A stretch of DNA of 64,000 nt from Bdellovibrio sp. 22V (GTDB lineage Bacteria > Bdellovibrionota > Bdellovibrionia > Bdellovibrionales > Bdellovibrionaceae). Below are positions 53,897 to 62,410 of this stretch, piece by piece. The stretch is taken from assembly GCF_030169785.1 (NCBI RefSeq), contig NZ_CP125854.1, forward strand, positions 2,418,001 through 2,482,000, written 5' to 3'. The stretch's first letter is position 1, and every line of letters begins with the position of its first letter. The notes below the pieces were generated by a model, which did not search any database, had not been told where the DNA came from, and worked only from the letters and a program-made list of their open reading frames with translations. The position numbers and the translations under genes are program-made.

Positions 53897-54871
53897 ATGA
53901 GAATCATCTGGGCGATAGACGCGTTTGAAGACAATAAAGAACTCAACCAAAAAATGGCCGACTATATCACCCATCTTCACAACACGACGGGGGCCGATAT
54001 TGAGCCACTTTATTTGCTTCGAGAAAATGAAATTGTTCTTCCTACTTACGAAGTCCCTGCCTGGGTCACGGATCATTCACGGACCGCGGAATCGCTTTTT
54101 AGAGAGGTATTGGCGGATTACAATCTGCCTTTCCTGATGGACGCTAAGGTTATTCCGCACGCTTCACAATCGCATGCAGGAGCTGCGGAAACTTTGTCGA
54201 ATTACGCGATGAAAGTAAAAGCCGATCTTATTGTTGTCGGAAGTCACGGCCGCCAAGGTTTTCAAAGATTCATTCTGGGAAGTTTTGCGGAAAGCCTGCT
54301 TTTGCAATCCGAGGTCCCGGTATGCGTCGTCGGCAGTCACGCCATGAGCACGCGCTCAACAAAGAATATTCTTTTCCCCACCGAGTTCGGTGAACACTCT
54401 AAAGACAATTTCAAACACATTCTGCAACTGGCAAAAATGCTTCGAGCGGAAGTGCTTTTGCTTCACGCGATTGCGCGACCGATTGAAAGTCTGTTTGATC
54501 TCGACACGCGCCCGCGAGTTTACAATTACAAAGGAAAGATGCTGACGCTTGAACAGATCGTCGAGAGCCAAATTGAAAGCCAATCCCACCACGCCCAACT
54601 CTGGGTGGATTGGGCGCAAAAAGAAGGCGTCACCGCGCACTTCTTTATTGATAGCAGCTTTAAAGCTGTCGACGAGTTGGTTTTAGAAGCCGTTCAGAAG
54701 CATGAGGCCGATTTGATTGTGATGGAAGCTCAGAGCGGCCCGATGAGCGCCGCTCTTTTAGGAAGTTACACTCGTAACGTCGTTCGCAAGGCTCCGTGTC
54801 CTGTCTATGTTCTGACACGACACTTTTACGATAAGCAGGAAGATCGTTTCACGGAAGTGCCGGCGCCTTAG
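53897..54871 (+). CDS. Tandem universal stress protein
   Basis: 324 residues made of two UspA domains. The first (residues 1-150) ends with DLIVVGSHGRQGFQRFILGS, which has the ATP-binding G-x2-G-x9-G-S pattern. The second (residues 155-320) ends with DLIVMEAQSGPMSAALLGSY, a weaker version lacking some glycines. Usp proteins act in stress and growth arrest. The ATG follows GGAGGG. Its stop overlaps the LuxR-type gene on the other strand by 4 bases. Confidence 0.93.
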   Translation: MRIIWAIDAFEDNKELNQKMADYITHLHNTTGADIEPLYLLRENEIVLPTYEVPAWVTDHSRTAESLFREVLADYNLPFLMDAKVIPHASQSHAGAAETLSNYAMKVKADLIVVGSHGRQGFQRFILGSFAESLLLQSEVPVCVVGSHAMSTRSTKNILFPTEFGEHSKDNFKHILQLAKMLRAEVLLLHAIARPIESLFDLDTRPRVYNYKGKMLTLEQIVESQIESQSHHAQLWVDWAQKEGVTAHFFIDSSFKAVDELVLEAVQKHEADLIVMEAQSGPMSAALLGSYTRNVVRKAPCPVYVLTRHFYDKQEDRFTEVPAP

Positions 54872-55383
54872 CCGCGCACTTGTGACGGGCGCATTGATGC
54901 CGGCAATTTCTTATAGATATTGTTCAAATGCGTCTTGAGGGTGGCCTTCGAAATAAAAAGTTTTTCCGCGATCGATGCATTCGTCATGCCCTGCAAAACC
55001 ATTTGCATGATACGAATCTCGCTTTTTGTAAGACCGCGCTCCTGGAAGTACAGCTCTTGCTTCTTAAATTTTTCCTGGTCTTCATCCAAAGGATACAAAA
55101 GAGTTGTGATGCGCTCGCCGTCGTTCACGATGAGAGCATCGACCTTGTGGCCTTCGACGTCGACAGCTTTAAAAAGACGCATACCTTCGGAAATCGCAGA
55201 ACACTCTTCCACTTGGGTATAGAGAGTGTTGCAAGCTTTGGCGCAAACTTCACCCATCATAAGGCCGCAGGTCTTCACACAGTTTTCGTTTTGAAAAAGA
55301 ACTCGTTTGTCCTGCCCGCGCACGCAAAGACCGATCTTTTTGCCTAAATTAAGAAAGTGCTTTTCACCATGATTTGCGTCCAT
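54868..55383 (-). CDS. LuxR-type regulator with N-terminal cysteine cluster
   Basis: 171 residues. The C-terminal 60 form a GerE/LuxR helix-turn-helix: LTKSEIRIMQMVLQGMTNAS, IAEKLFISKATLKTHLNNIY. The N-terminal part (residues 1-100) looks like a PAS-like sensor (RVLFQNENCVKTCG) and has six cysteines at 20, 35, 39, 47, 51 and 61, spaced in C-x3-C pairs that could hold an iron-sulfur cluster or act as a redox switch. The start at 55383 follows GGAGGG. No sensor kinase is adjacent; it is divergent from a 513-base spacer. Confidence 0.85.
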   Translation of the reverse strand: MDANHGEKHFLNLGKKIGLCVRGQDKRVLFQNENCVKTCGLMMGEVCAKACNTLYTQVEECSAISEGMRLFKAVDVEGHKVDALIVNDGERITTLLYPLDEDQEKFKKQELYFQERGLTKSEIRIMQMVLQGMTNASIAEKLFISKATLKTHLNNIYKKLPASMRPSQVRG

Positions 55384-55896
55384 GAAGCCCTCCTTCATAC
55401 TCTTTATTTTAGTTCACTAAATAAGACTGTCGATGACCGCCGTCATGATTCCGCAAAATGTGAGGAACGAGATTAAAATCGAAATTCGCGCCGCGCCATA
55501 CGAATGCGTTTCGGCTTCTACATAAACGCGAAAATGGCCACAAATAGGCTCTTTTTACTCTTGTGAGGGGTGTTGATCTTCAAGAAAGATTCAAAAATTT
55601 TAAAAAATGAGTCCACAAAAACTCGATAAACTGTTACTTATTAAGTGAAAACATAAGGTTAAGCTCTTATTTACACTGTTTTTTGATTGCAGTAGAGTAA
55701 TACTTCTAGAAAATAGCCCAGTAGAACCAAAATAAGACGATAGTTCGGTAATAATTGTTAAGTTTCAGTAAAGATGTCCTACCACGGAGGACTCTGGTAC
55801 CATAAAACGATACTTCGGGTCCTGGTATTGAATATTAGTCCCTAAAGACCGAATATGAACCTGAGCAAAGTTTATAAGCCTCGAAAGGAGGAATTT
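55384..55896. other. Intergenic region between LuxR-type and TetR genes
   Basis: This 513-base, A+T-rich spacer has no gene I can support. It separates two divergent regulators and so should hold both promoters and perhaps operators. I see no perfect palindrome long enough to name as an operator and no clean -35/-10 pair with normal spacing. Confidence 0.4.
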
Positions 55897-56523
55897 ATGG
55901 GTGCAGCTCCTATTCAACACACTAATCCTGAAAAGAAATACATGCTCAAAATCCCGGTGCAAAAACGTTCTAAAGAAACGGTTGCGAGCATTGTAGAGTC
56001 CTGTGCACGATTGCTTGTCCAAGAACCTTATCATGCGATTACAACCGATAAGATTGCCGAAATGGCAGGCGTCAGTATTGGCTCTCTTTATCAGTTTTTC
56101 GCGAACAAAGAAGCCATTGTGGCTGCGGTGATCGACGATCTTCTTCAAAAAGACCTTGTATACATTGAAGAAAACTTAGCGAAATTGCAGACAACGGATT
56201 TGGATTCGAAAGTTCACGCATTTATCGACATCGGCTTTACGCGCTTCCACGACAACCGTCCTTTAAGAACGGCGTTGCAAGGCGTGCAAGGCATGCTGGA
56301 TTATTGGGACACTCGCCGCGTGTTCTTTGAGCACTACCAAAAAGCGGTATTGGCTCATATGCCGGAAGTTCCAGGCCGTGACCGCGAGATGATGGCTCTC
56401 TTTATCGTGAGCTGTTTCAACAACATCTTGCACTTGGCTCTTTTAGGTCCTCAATCTCCTGAAAGAGAAGAAGCGATTAAGAAAGAAGTTTTCGTTCTTA
56501 TTCGTCGCTACTTGAATCCTTAA
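55897..56523 (+). CDS. TetR/AcrR family regulator
   Basis: 208 residues. The helix-turn-helix is in residues 25-75: HAITTDKIAEMAGVSIGSLY and QFFANKEAIVAAVIDDLLQK. The rest is a helical ligand-binding domain with no recognisable subtype. I chose the ATG at 55897, since AGGAGG precedes it, over one at 55855. It is upstream of the nitronate monooxygenase gene, after a terminator. It may control that gene or itself; not shown. Confidence 0.92.
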   Translation: MGAAPIQHTNPEKKYMLKIPVQKRSKETVASIVESCARLLVQEPYHAITTDKIAEMAGVSIGSLYQFFANKEAIVAAVIDDLLQKDLVYIEENLAKLQTTDLDSKVHAFIDIGFTRFHDNRPLRTALQGVQGMLDYWDTRRVFFEHYQKAVLAHMPEVPGRDREMMALFIVSCFNNILHLALLGPQSPEREEAIKKEVFVLIRRYLNP

Positions 56524-56544
56524 AAATTCCCTTGCCTCCTCCGC

Positions 56545-56585
56545 CCCTCCTCGTATCCTGAAAAGAATGAGGAGGGTCTTTTTTT
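56545..56585 (+). terminator. Intrinsic terminator between tetR-type gene and nitronate monooxygenase
   Basis: CCCTCCTC (56545-56552) and GAGGAGGG (56569-56576) with a 16-base loop are followed by TCTTTTTTTG. Confidence 0.85.
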
Positions 56586-56603
56586 GACCCGGAGGTTTTC
56601 ACC

Positions 56604-57602
56604 ATGCTTAAAAAAATTAAAACGCCTTTCTCGGAAATGATGAATGTGGATTTTCCCATCATCGCCGCGCCGATGTTTTTGGTCAGCAATACGGATATCG
56701 TGGTGGAAGCCAGTGAAAGCGGCGGTATCGGCACTTTCCCGGCCTTAAATTATCGTCCGATTGAAAAGTACGAAGAGGCTTTAAAGATTATTAAAAGCCG
56801 CACGAAGAAACCTGTGGGCGTGAACATTATTGTTAATAAAAGCAACGCCCGCCAGGAGCAGGATCTTAAAATCGCCCTTGATCACGGCGTTGATCTTTTC
56901 ATCACCTCTTTAGGCAGTCCTAAAAAAGTTATCGAAGAAGCTCACAAAAACGGTGCAAAAGTTCTTTGCGACGTCACCAATCTTGAACACGCCGTTAAGG
57001 TGCAGGACATGGGTGCCGACGGTGTGATTGCGGTAGGCACGGGAGCCGGCGGGCACGCGGGACCGATTTCTCCTCTCGTATTAATTCCTTGGCTGAAAAC
57101 ACGTTTGCAAATTCCTATTATCGCTGCAGGCGGAATTTCTCACGGCTCGATTATCTCGGCATGTCTCGCCCTCGGCGCTTCAGGCGTCAGCGTAGGAACA
57201 CGTTTTATCGCCAGCCAGGAAGCGCAAGTAGATCAAGCCTACAAAGATGCCATTGTCAGTTCCACTCCTGAAGACATCGTTATGACGACGCGAGTTTCCG
57301 GGACACCGGCGGCCGTGATCAACACGCCTTACGTGCAAAAACTGGGAACTGATTTACCGTGGGCAATGAAAGTTTTAAAAGATCACAAGCTGACAAAGAA
57401 ATACATGACGCCATTGATTCATCTGATGGGTATGAAGTCCTTGGAAGAGGCCGCAGTGAAGCCCACTTGGAAAACCGTTTGGAGTGCCGGTCAATCCGTG
57501 GGCCTGGTTGAAGAAATTCTGACTGTGCAAGAAATTTATCAAAAACTTATCGCCGAATACGACGACAGCGTAAAAAAACTTTCGTCGTTAGGACTTGAGT
57601 GA
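56604..57602 (+). CDS. Nitronate monooxygenase family flavoprotein
   Basis: 332 residues of a TIM-barrel FMN enzyme: FPIIAAPMFLVSNTDIVVEA, GADGVIAVGTGAGGHAGPIS and LQIPIIAAGGISHGSIISAC are the flavin-binding loops with the conserved His-Gly-Gly region. Nitronate monooxygenases oxidise alkyl nitronates; related enoyl reductases (FabK) share the fold. The ATG follows GGAGG. Its last 15 bases overlap the convergent DUF4442 gene. Confidence 0.9.
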   Translation: MLKKIKTPFSEMMNVDFPIIAAPMFLVSNTDIVVEASESGGIGTFPALNYRPIEKYEEALKIIKSRTKKPVGVNIIVNKSNARQEQDLKIALDHGVDLFITSLGSPKKVIEEAHKNGAKVLCDVTNLEHAVKVQDMGADGVIAVGTGAGGHAGPISPLVLIPWLKTRLQIPIIAAGGISHGSIISACLALGASGVSVGTRFIASQEAQVDQAYKDAIVSSTPEDIVMTTRVSGTPAAVINTPYVQKLGTDLPWAMKVLKDHKLTKKYMTPLIHLMGMKSLEEAAVKPTWKTVWSAGQSVGLVEEILTVQEIYQKLIAEYDDSVKKLSSLGLE

Positions 57603-58073
57603 GCGATTGCGCACGGACAGCGTGAGCTCGTACGTCATGACGGGCTCCGTTTCACTCACCGAAGGCACAACGGCGTAACCTTTTAGTTTTCTTTCGATAC
57701 GCGCCGGATTGGTTTTCGCCTCTTCAATCAAAGCTTTCACCGCTTCAATTTCTTCGCAAATAAAATGCACGTGTCCATCCGCGCGTTTTAAATACTGTGC
57801 CGAATAGTCTTTAAACACGAAATCGATTTTCTGCTTACTTTCGGCAATGGCCATCACTGCCGCTGCCGCAATGGACAGTTCAGCGCCGATTCCCAATGCT
57901 CCGAAATACATCGAGCCCAGGTGATTTTTGTTTCTAAACAAAAGAGGGATCTTTAACACAAACCGCTTGTCTCCAGCTTCGATAACGCGCGGACTGACGA
58001 AAAGAACCAGGGGGATCTTAAAAAGACCGTAAAGATTCACGAACATTGTGTATTTGAGATTTTTCATATTCAT
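57588..58073 (-). CDS. DUF4442 hotdog-fold protein
   Basis: 161 residues. DUF4442 proteins belong to the hotdog thioesterase-like superfamily; here NHLGSMYFGALGIGAELSIA is the helix with the N-H-x-G/S-x-x-x-G-A pattern, and DFVFKDYSAQYLKRADGHVH follows as a core strand. No acyl-CoA substrate can be named. A Met at 58067 is an alternative start. Alone on its strand. Confidence 0.8.
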   Translation of the reverse strand: MNMKNLKYTMFVNLYGLFKIPLVLFVSPRVIEAGDKRFVLKIPLLFRNKNHLGSMYFGALGIGAELSIAAAAVMAIAESKQKIDFVFKDYSAQYLKRADGHVHFICEEIEAVKALIEEAKTNPARIERKLKGYAVVPSVSETEPVMTYELTLSVRNRSLKS

Positions 58074-58289
58074 ATTTACATCTTAGGACCGGCGCCTAGA
58101 GATGGACCAGCGATTTTACTCGACCGCCTCGCCTTTTGACAAAACGCACCATGAGGAGTGAAATAGAGCTATGGAGAGTCCGTGGATTTCCTCATCCCCT
58201 TATCTCATCCCTCCTTCTCACGGACTTTCCTTGACCCCTTCGTTCAAGGCCTTTAAAGGAGAGGAGACTTGAATCAAGGGGCTTTTTGT

Positions 58290-58511
58290 ATGGACATGGA
58301 ACAAGCACCGGCAACAAAACCGAAATTCTTAGATCGTTGGACTCCGAAAGTAGTCCGCGAAGCCAAACAGGTTTTCAAAGAATCTGGGATCAAAGGCGTC
58401 GTTCGTCGTTATGGCTGGAAAATCTTTGCTGTGTTTTTCGTTTATTACTTGGTTCGCGACGTCACTTTGTACATTATCTTGCCGTGGTATATTGCGAACA
58501 AACTGCTGTAA
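58290..58511 (+). CDS. Small membrane protein of unknown function
   Basis: 73 residues. The N-terminal half is charged (RWTPKVVREAKQVFKESGIK) and the rest is one membrane segment with a short tail (WKIFAVFFVYYLVRDVTLYI). The ATG at 58290 follows AAGGGG; a TTG at 58269 with GGAGAGGAG just before it would add 7 residues. I do not recognise it. Convergent with the DUF1634 gene. Confidence 0.7.
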   Translation: MDMEQAPATKPKFLDRWTPKVVREAKQVFKESGIKGVVRRYGWKIFAVFFVYYLVRDVTLYIILPWYIANKLL

Positions 58512-58910
58512 TTAGATTTCAATTCCCAGCGTAAAGCTGGCGATCAACGCAAGAAAGACCAGCAAGGCCATCACAGCCAAAAGATAATCTTTCTGCTTTA
58601 CGAATAAAAAAGACGTTAAAAGAACACGCAACAAAGGCAGCGACACCAGCGCCGCCAATCCGACAAAGCTCACGATAAAAGCGCGGTCGTTCATAATGAG
58701 GGCCCACTGAATTCTCTCCCACAGAGGTTGAGATTCATAGACCGAGAAGCTTTGCAATTGATCGCCGTTATTGTACCAAAGCCAGACCCAGCCGACGCTC
58801 AATAAAGCTCCTGCAAGCAAAACACCCGAGCGCAACATGCGGCTGATCGCATATTCAAGCTTGTGAAGAGAATCCTCTTGCGGCGCCGGAGCGTTCGTTT
58901 CTTTTATCAT
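58512..58910 (-). CDS. DUF1634 membrane protein
   Basis: 132 residues with three membrane segments: SGVLLAGALLSVGWVWLWY, IVSFVGLAALVSLPLLRVLL and YLLAVMALLVFLALIASFTL. This matches DUF1634, a family commonly encoded next to TauE/SafE permeases, as here: its start overlaps the permease stop (ATGA). Probably a small partner of the permease. Confidence 0.88.
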   Translation of the reverse strand: MIKETNAPAPQEDSLHKLEYAISRMLRSGVLLAGALLSVGWVWLWYNNGDQLQSFSVYESQPLWERIQWALIMNDRAFIVSFVGLAALVSLPLLRVLLTSFLFVKQKDYLLAVMALLVFLALIASFTLGIEI

Positions 58911-59722
58911 GACAGACCTTTGATAATCATTTGGATAGAAACAATACTCAAGACGACAACAAAGATCTGACGAATCCGTTGCGCCGGCATTCTCACCATT
59001 GCTTTCGCACCCAGGTAAGAGCCGATGATAATTCCCACAGCGACAGGGGCGGCAATCTCGGGCTTGATATCCCCGCGCAAAAGATAAGCACCTGCACTCG
59101 CAGAGGCCGTTACGCCGATCATAAAATTCGAAGTTGCTGAAGAAACTTTAATCGGAAGCTTCATCGCCCCGTCCATCGCAAGCACCTTCAGAATACCGCT
59201 GCCGATACCCAGCAGAGCCGACAACACCCCGGCGCCAAACATCACAAAAAGTCCTAAGGGCACTTGTTGAACTTTGTAATAAACCCAACGTTCGTCGCTT
59301 TCAGGATAGGAACCATCAAGACGAAGTTTTTCGGCCCAGGGATGATTTGTCGTCGACAAATGCTCGTGACGCTTTCGAAGCATCATCAAGGCTGAGAAAA
59401 GAAGGAAGACTCCGAAAAGAAGAAAAAGAAATTGCGACTTGATGTAAGAAGAAATCAAAAAGCCGACAATGGCGCCGCTGACCGTTCCCACTTCAAGAAA
59501 AACAGCCAGACGTAAATTTGTGAGTGAATCTTTAAGATAACTAGCCGCTGCTCCGGAAGAAGTCGCCACGATTGAAATCAAGCTTGCGGCAATGGCATAG
59601 CGAATATCGACATGATAAAGAAGCGTTAACACCGGCACGATAATAATGCCGCCTCCCAAACCTAACAAGGCTCCGAGAAAGCCAGCAGCAACAGCCGTGA
59701 GAAGTAACAGAATCTCTAACAT
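58907..59722 (-). CDS. TauE/SafE family permease
   Basis: 271 residues with about eight membrane segments. The TauE marks are GFLGALLGLGGGIIIVPVLT at the N-terminus and the second half repeat GAGVLSALLGIGSGILKVLA. Family members export sulfite, sulfoacetate or other organosulfonates; the substrate here is unknown. Cotranscribed with the DUF1634 gene after it. Confidence 0.92.
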   Translation of the reverse strand: MLEILLLLTAVAAGFLGALLGLGGGIIIVPVLTLLYHVDIRYAIAASLISIVATSSGAAASYLKDSLTNLRLAVFLEVGTVSGAIVGFLISSYIKSQFLFLLFGVFLLFSALMMLRKRHEHLSTTNHPWAEKLRLDGSYPESDERWVYYKVQQVPLGLFVMFGAGVLSALLGIGSGILKVLAMDGAMKLPIKVSSATSNFMIGVTASASAGAYLLRGDIKPEIAAPVAVGIIIGSYLGAKAMVRMPAQRIRQIFVVVLSIVSIQMIIKGLS

Positions 59723-59740
59723 CCCCTTTAGCGTTCCTAA

Positions 59741-60130
59741 CTATTTCGGGCACTCATAAAGGCGAACCAGACGCGCGCCAAAGAAAGTGTCTTTCTTTGT
59801 GAATTCCCAAGGTGGATAAGGAAGGAAAACCGCCTCCGCACACTGGCCTTTCTGCGCGACAGCCCATTGGCGGTCTTCAGAGGACGCTGTGTAAATCTCT
59901 CCGGTCTTCATGTCTTTGATACCAATTGCAAAAGAAAAGACTTTAGACGTGATATCACTGTTCGCACGTGTGACCAAGGCGACGGGAAGCTCGACGCGCT
60001 CAACACCTGTGATCTCGCCGACGACTGTTTTTGAGAAAATAACACTGTAGTTCGCCAATACGATCCAGGCCAAACCGACGATAACCACGAGAACTATAAT
60101 AAACTTCGTAAACTTCCAAATAGTTGCCAT
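59741..60130 (-). CDS. Membrane-anchored small protein of unknown function
   Basis: 129 residues with one N-terminal membrane segment (FIIVLVVIVGLAWIVLANY). The rest is a beta-rich domain with two cysteines (GQCAEAVFL, LYECPK) that could pair. It precedes the TauE/SafE permease by 18 bases on the same strand and may be cotranscribed. Not recognised. Confidence 0.7.
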   Translation of the reverse strand: MATIWKFTKFIIVLVVIVGLAWIVLANYSVIFSKTVVGEITGVERVELPVALVTRANSDITSKVFSFAIGIKDMKTGEIYTASSEDRQWAVAQKGQCAEAVFLPYPPWEFTKKDTFFGARLVRLYECPK

Positions 60131-60169
60131 GGAAATGGATTATCGGTTAGTTTGGTAGTCGTCAACAAA

Positions 60170-60174
60170 AAGGA
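60170..60174 (+). promoter_or_regulatory. Ribosome binding site fixing a GTG start
   Basis: AAGGA lies 7 bases before the GTG at 60182; the upstream TTG at 60152 has none. Confidence 0.55.
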
Positions 60175-60181
60175 CCCCGCC

Positions 60182-61426
60182 GTGTTTTCCAAACAAGAAA
60201 AAATCCTCTTAGGCATTCTCGCTTCCATTCAATTTAGCTCGATCGTGGACTTCATGATCATGATGCCGCTGGGGCCGCAGTTGATGCGCATGTTTGCGAT
60301 CAATCCGCACCAATTCGGACTCCTTGTGTCATCTTATACCTTCAGTGCGGGCTTAAGTGGATTCGCGGGCTCGTTCTTTATGGATAAGTTTGATCGCAAG
60401 CTGACACTTTTTGTTTTCTTTATTGGTTTTTCACTGGGCACGATTGCGTGCGCTCTTTCACCGACGTACGAAGTCCTTCTTTTCGCGCGCGGCCTGACGG
60501 GAATCTTCGGAGGCGTTCTTAGTTCGCTTGTTCTTTCGATCGTGAGTGACTCGATTCCTTACGCTCGTCGCGGCAGTGCGATGGGTGTGGTCATGACGTC
60601 TTTTTCAATGGCGTCGATTCTTGGCGTGCCTTTCAGTTTGTTTTTAGCAAACCAATTCAACTGGCACGCGCCGTTTTTATTTCTCGGCATCGCTTCCTTA
60701 GTTTTGTGCGCAGTTATCTGGTTCTTCATTCCGCCGATGCGCATTCACTTGCAAGAGAAGCAGGAGAAAGAACCGCTTCTGCGCACCCTCACACGCATCT
60801 GGAGCAACACGAATCAACGTCGTGCTTTGGTTTTCATGTCATCAGTGATGTTTGGCCACTTTGCGATCATTCCATTTTTATCGCCGGGCCTGGTGGCGAA
60901 CACGGGAATGACCGAAGCGCAATTGCCGTTCATGTATATGGCAGGTGGCTTGTGTACGATCTTCTCGTCGCCTTTCGTGGGACGTCTGGCGGATCGCTAT
61001 GGAAAACATAAAGTCTTCGTTTGGGGTGCGTTGATCACGCTGATTCCTTATGCAGTGATTACGAATCTGGGCATAACACCTCTTTGGTTTGTGTTGGCGA
61101 TCTGCGCTTTCTTTTTCATGTCTTCCAGTGGGCGCATGATTCCCGCAACGGCGCTGGTTTCAGGTACGGCTTTACCGCGCAATCGCGGCAGCTTTATGAG
61201 CATCGTGAGCTGCATTCAACAACTTTCCGCGGCGGCCTCTTCTTACATCGCAGGCTGGATCGTCACAACAGGAACCAATGGACGTTTGGAACGTTACAAT
61301 GTTGTGGGTTATGTCGCGATTGCTTTCACATTCGTGGCGATTTATCTATCACGCAAAATTCACGCGATCGAAAGCACGGAATCGGCTCCTGTGGTCGAAG
61401 CTCACGTGGGTGAACCGGTCGTTTAA
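60182..61426 (+). CDS. MFS transporter
   Basis: 414 residues with 12 membrane segments. The family loop appears as FMDKFDRKLTLFVFFIGFSL after helix 2 and as GRLADRYGKHKVFVWGALIT after helix 8. The sequence is like the sugar-efflux or drug-exporter class (YdhP/AraJ-like). I chose the GTG at 60182. Convergent with the arfB gene (4-base overlap). Substrate unknown. Confidence 0.9.
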   Translation: MFSKQEKILLGILASIQFSSIVDFMIMMPLGPQLMRMFAINPHQFGLLVSSYTFSAGLSGFAGSFFMDKFDRKLTLFVFFIGFSLGTIACALSPTYEVLLFARGLTGIFGGVLSSLVLSIVSDSIPYARRGSAMGVVMTSFSMASILGVPFSLFLANQFNWHAPFLFLGIASLVLCAVIWFFIPPMRIHLQEKQEKEPLLRTLTRIWSNTNQRRALVFMSSVMFGHFAIIPFLSPGLVANTGMTEAQLPFMYMAGGLCTIFSSPFVGRLADRYGKHKVFVWGALITLIPYAVITNLGITPLWFVLAICAFFFMSSSGRMIPATALVSGTALPRNRGSFMSIVSCIQQLSAAASSYIAGWIVTTGTNGRLERYNVVGYVAIAFTFVAIYLSRKIHAIESTESAPVVEAHVGEPVV

Positions 61427-61827
61427 GTCCGAACTTTTTGGCGCAAAGATTTGATTTCAGAATGCTGCTTTTTGCTTTCAAGTCTTTTGCGAACGGAGCT
61501 TTTGGTGGGCTTCGTGGCGACACGTTTTTTCGGAACAAAAAGAGCTTTGCGTAACGTCTCGTGCAGACGGCGGATGCACTCAGAGCGGTTCTGGTCCTGA
61601 TCGCGGTGCACATCGCTGCGAATGATTAAGTTCCCTTCTTCCGTCAGCTTGCCGTGAAGTTTTAACGCCAGTTTTTCTTTCACCTCGCTCGACAAAACTT
61701 GCGACTGCCAAAGATTCCAGCGCAGAATCGCCGCCGAATTGGTGCGATTGACATTTTGCCCGCCCGGTCCCCGCGAACGCGCATAAGTGAAATCCATTTC
61801 TGCAAATGGAATCTGCACGGAAATCAT
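61423..61827 (-). CDS. arfB: Alternative ribosome-rescue factor ArfB-type hydrolase
   Basis: 134 residues. The class I release-factor fold has the catalytic motif SRGPGGQNVNRTNSAAILRW (GGQ), which cuts peptidyl-tRNA on stalled ribosomes, and a C-terminal basic tail (KRLESKKQHSEIKSLRQKVR) that enters the mRNA channel. Length matches E. coli ArfB/YaeJ. Its start overlaps the osmC stop (ATGA), so they are coupled. Confidence 0.94.
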   Translation of the reverse strand: MISVQIPFAEMDFTYARSRGPGGQNVNRTNSAAILRWNLWQSQVLSSEVKEKLALKLHGKLTEEGNLIIRSDVHRDQDQNRSECIRRLHETLRKALFVPKKRVATKPTKSSVRKRLESKKQHSEIKSLRQKVRT

Positions 61828-62285
61828 TCTGCGTTACCTGAAAAGTCAGCTTGCCCCTGACCGATGGGATTGCCATTCAAAAAGACTTCATAAAACATGG
61901 GAGAAGCCTTCACCACCATGGCACTGACGCCACAGTATTTCGTCATCGAAAGCCGAACAGCCTTCAAAGCCTGCTCCGCTTTGATATCCGAGCCGTCAAT
62001 ACGATATTGCAGCATTACTTTTTCAAAAATCGAAGGATAGCCCGCGGTCGTGTCCGTTTGCGCGTTCACCTCGCACGAAATCAAATCGACTCTCATCTTT
62101 TGCAGGATGGAGGCGACATCCATTCCCGAACAAACACAGATACTCGCTAAAAGCACTTCTTTCGGGCTTGGTCCTTGGTCCTTGCCGTTTTCGCCGCGGG
62201 AGTCCATTACGAAGCTGTGCTGGCGAATTTGCGCCTCAAAACCGAGCCCACCCAACCATTTTGTTTTGCACTCCATATGCGACAT
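61824..62285 (-). CDS. OsmC-family protein
   Basis: 153 residues. Redox-active OsmC/Ohr-like fold: QGPSPKEVLLASICVCSGMD with the first catalytic cysteine and LSMTKYCGVSAMVVKA with the second. The sequence is closer to the YhfA/OsmC-like branch than to Ohr. It should reduce hydroperoxides. Coupled to arfB by ATGA. Confidence 0.9.
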   Translation of the reverse strand: MSHMECKTKWLGGLGFEAQIRQHSFVMDSRGENGKDQGPSPKEVLLASICVCSGMDVASILQKMRVDLISCEVNAQTDTTAGYPSIFEKVMLQYRIDGSDIKAEQALKAVRLSMTKYCGVSAMVVKASPMFYEVFLNGNPIGQGQADFSGNAE

Positions 62286-62410
62286 ACGTCCTCCTGCACT
62301 TTCCTAGGCTACATTTCATAACGCCAGAAGTAAAGAAGACCTCAAATAACACGAGAATTTGCGTTGATTCACATCAACGGCTACACTTGTATGGTTAGGA
62401 GTAACACAGA

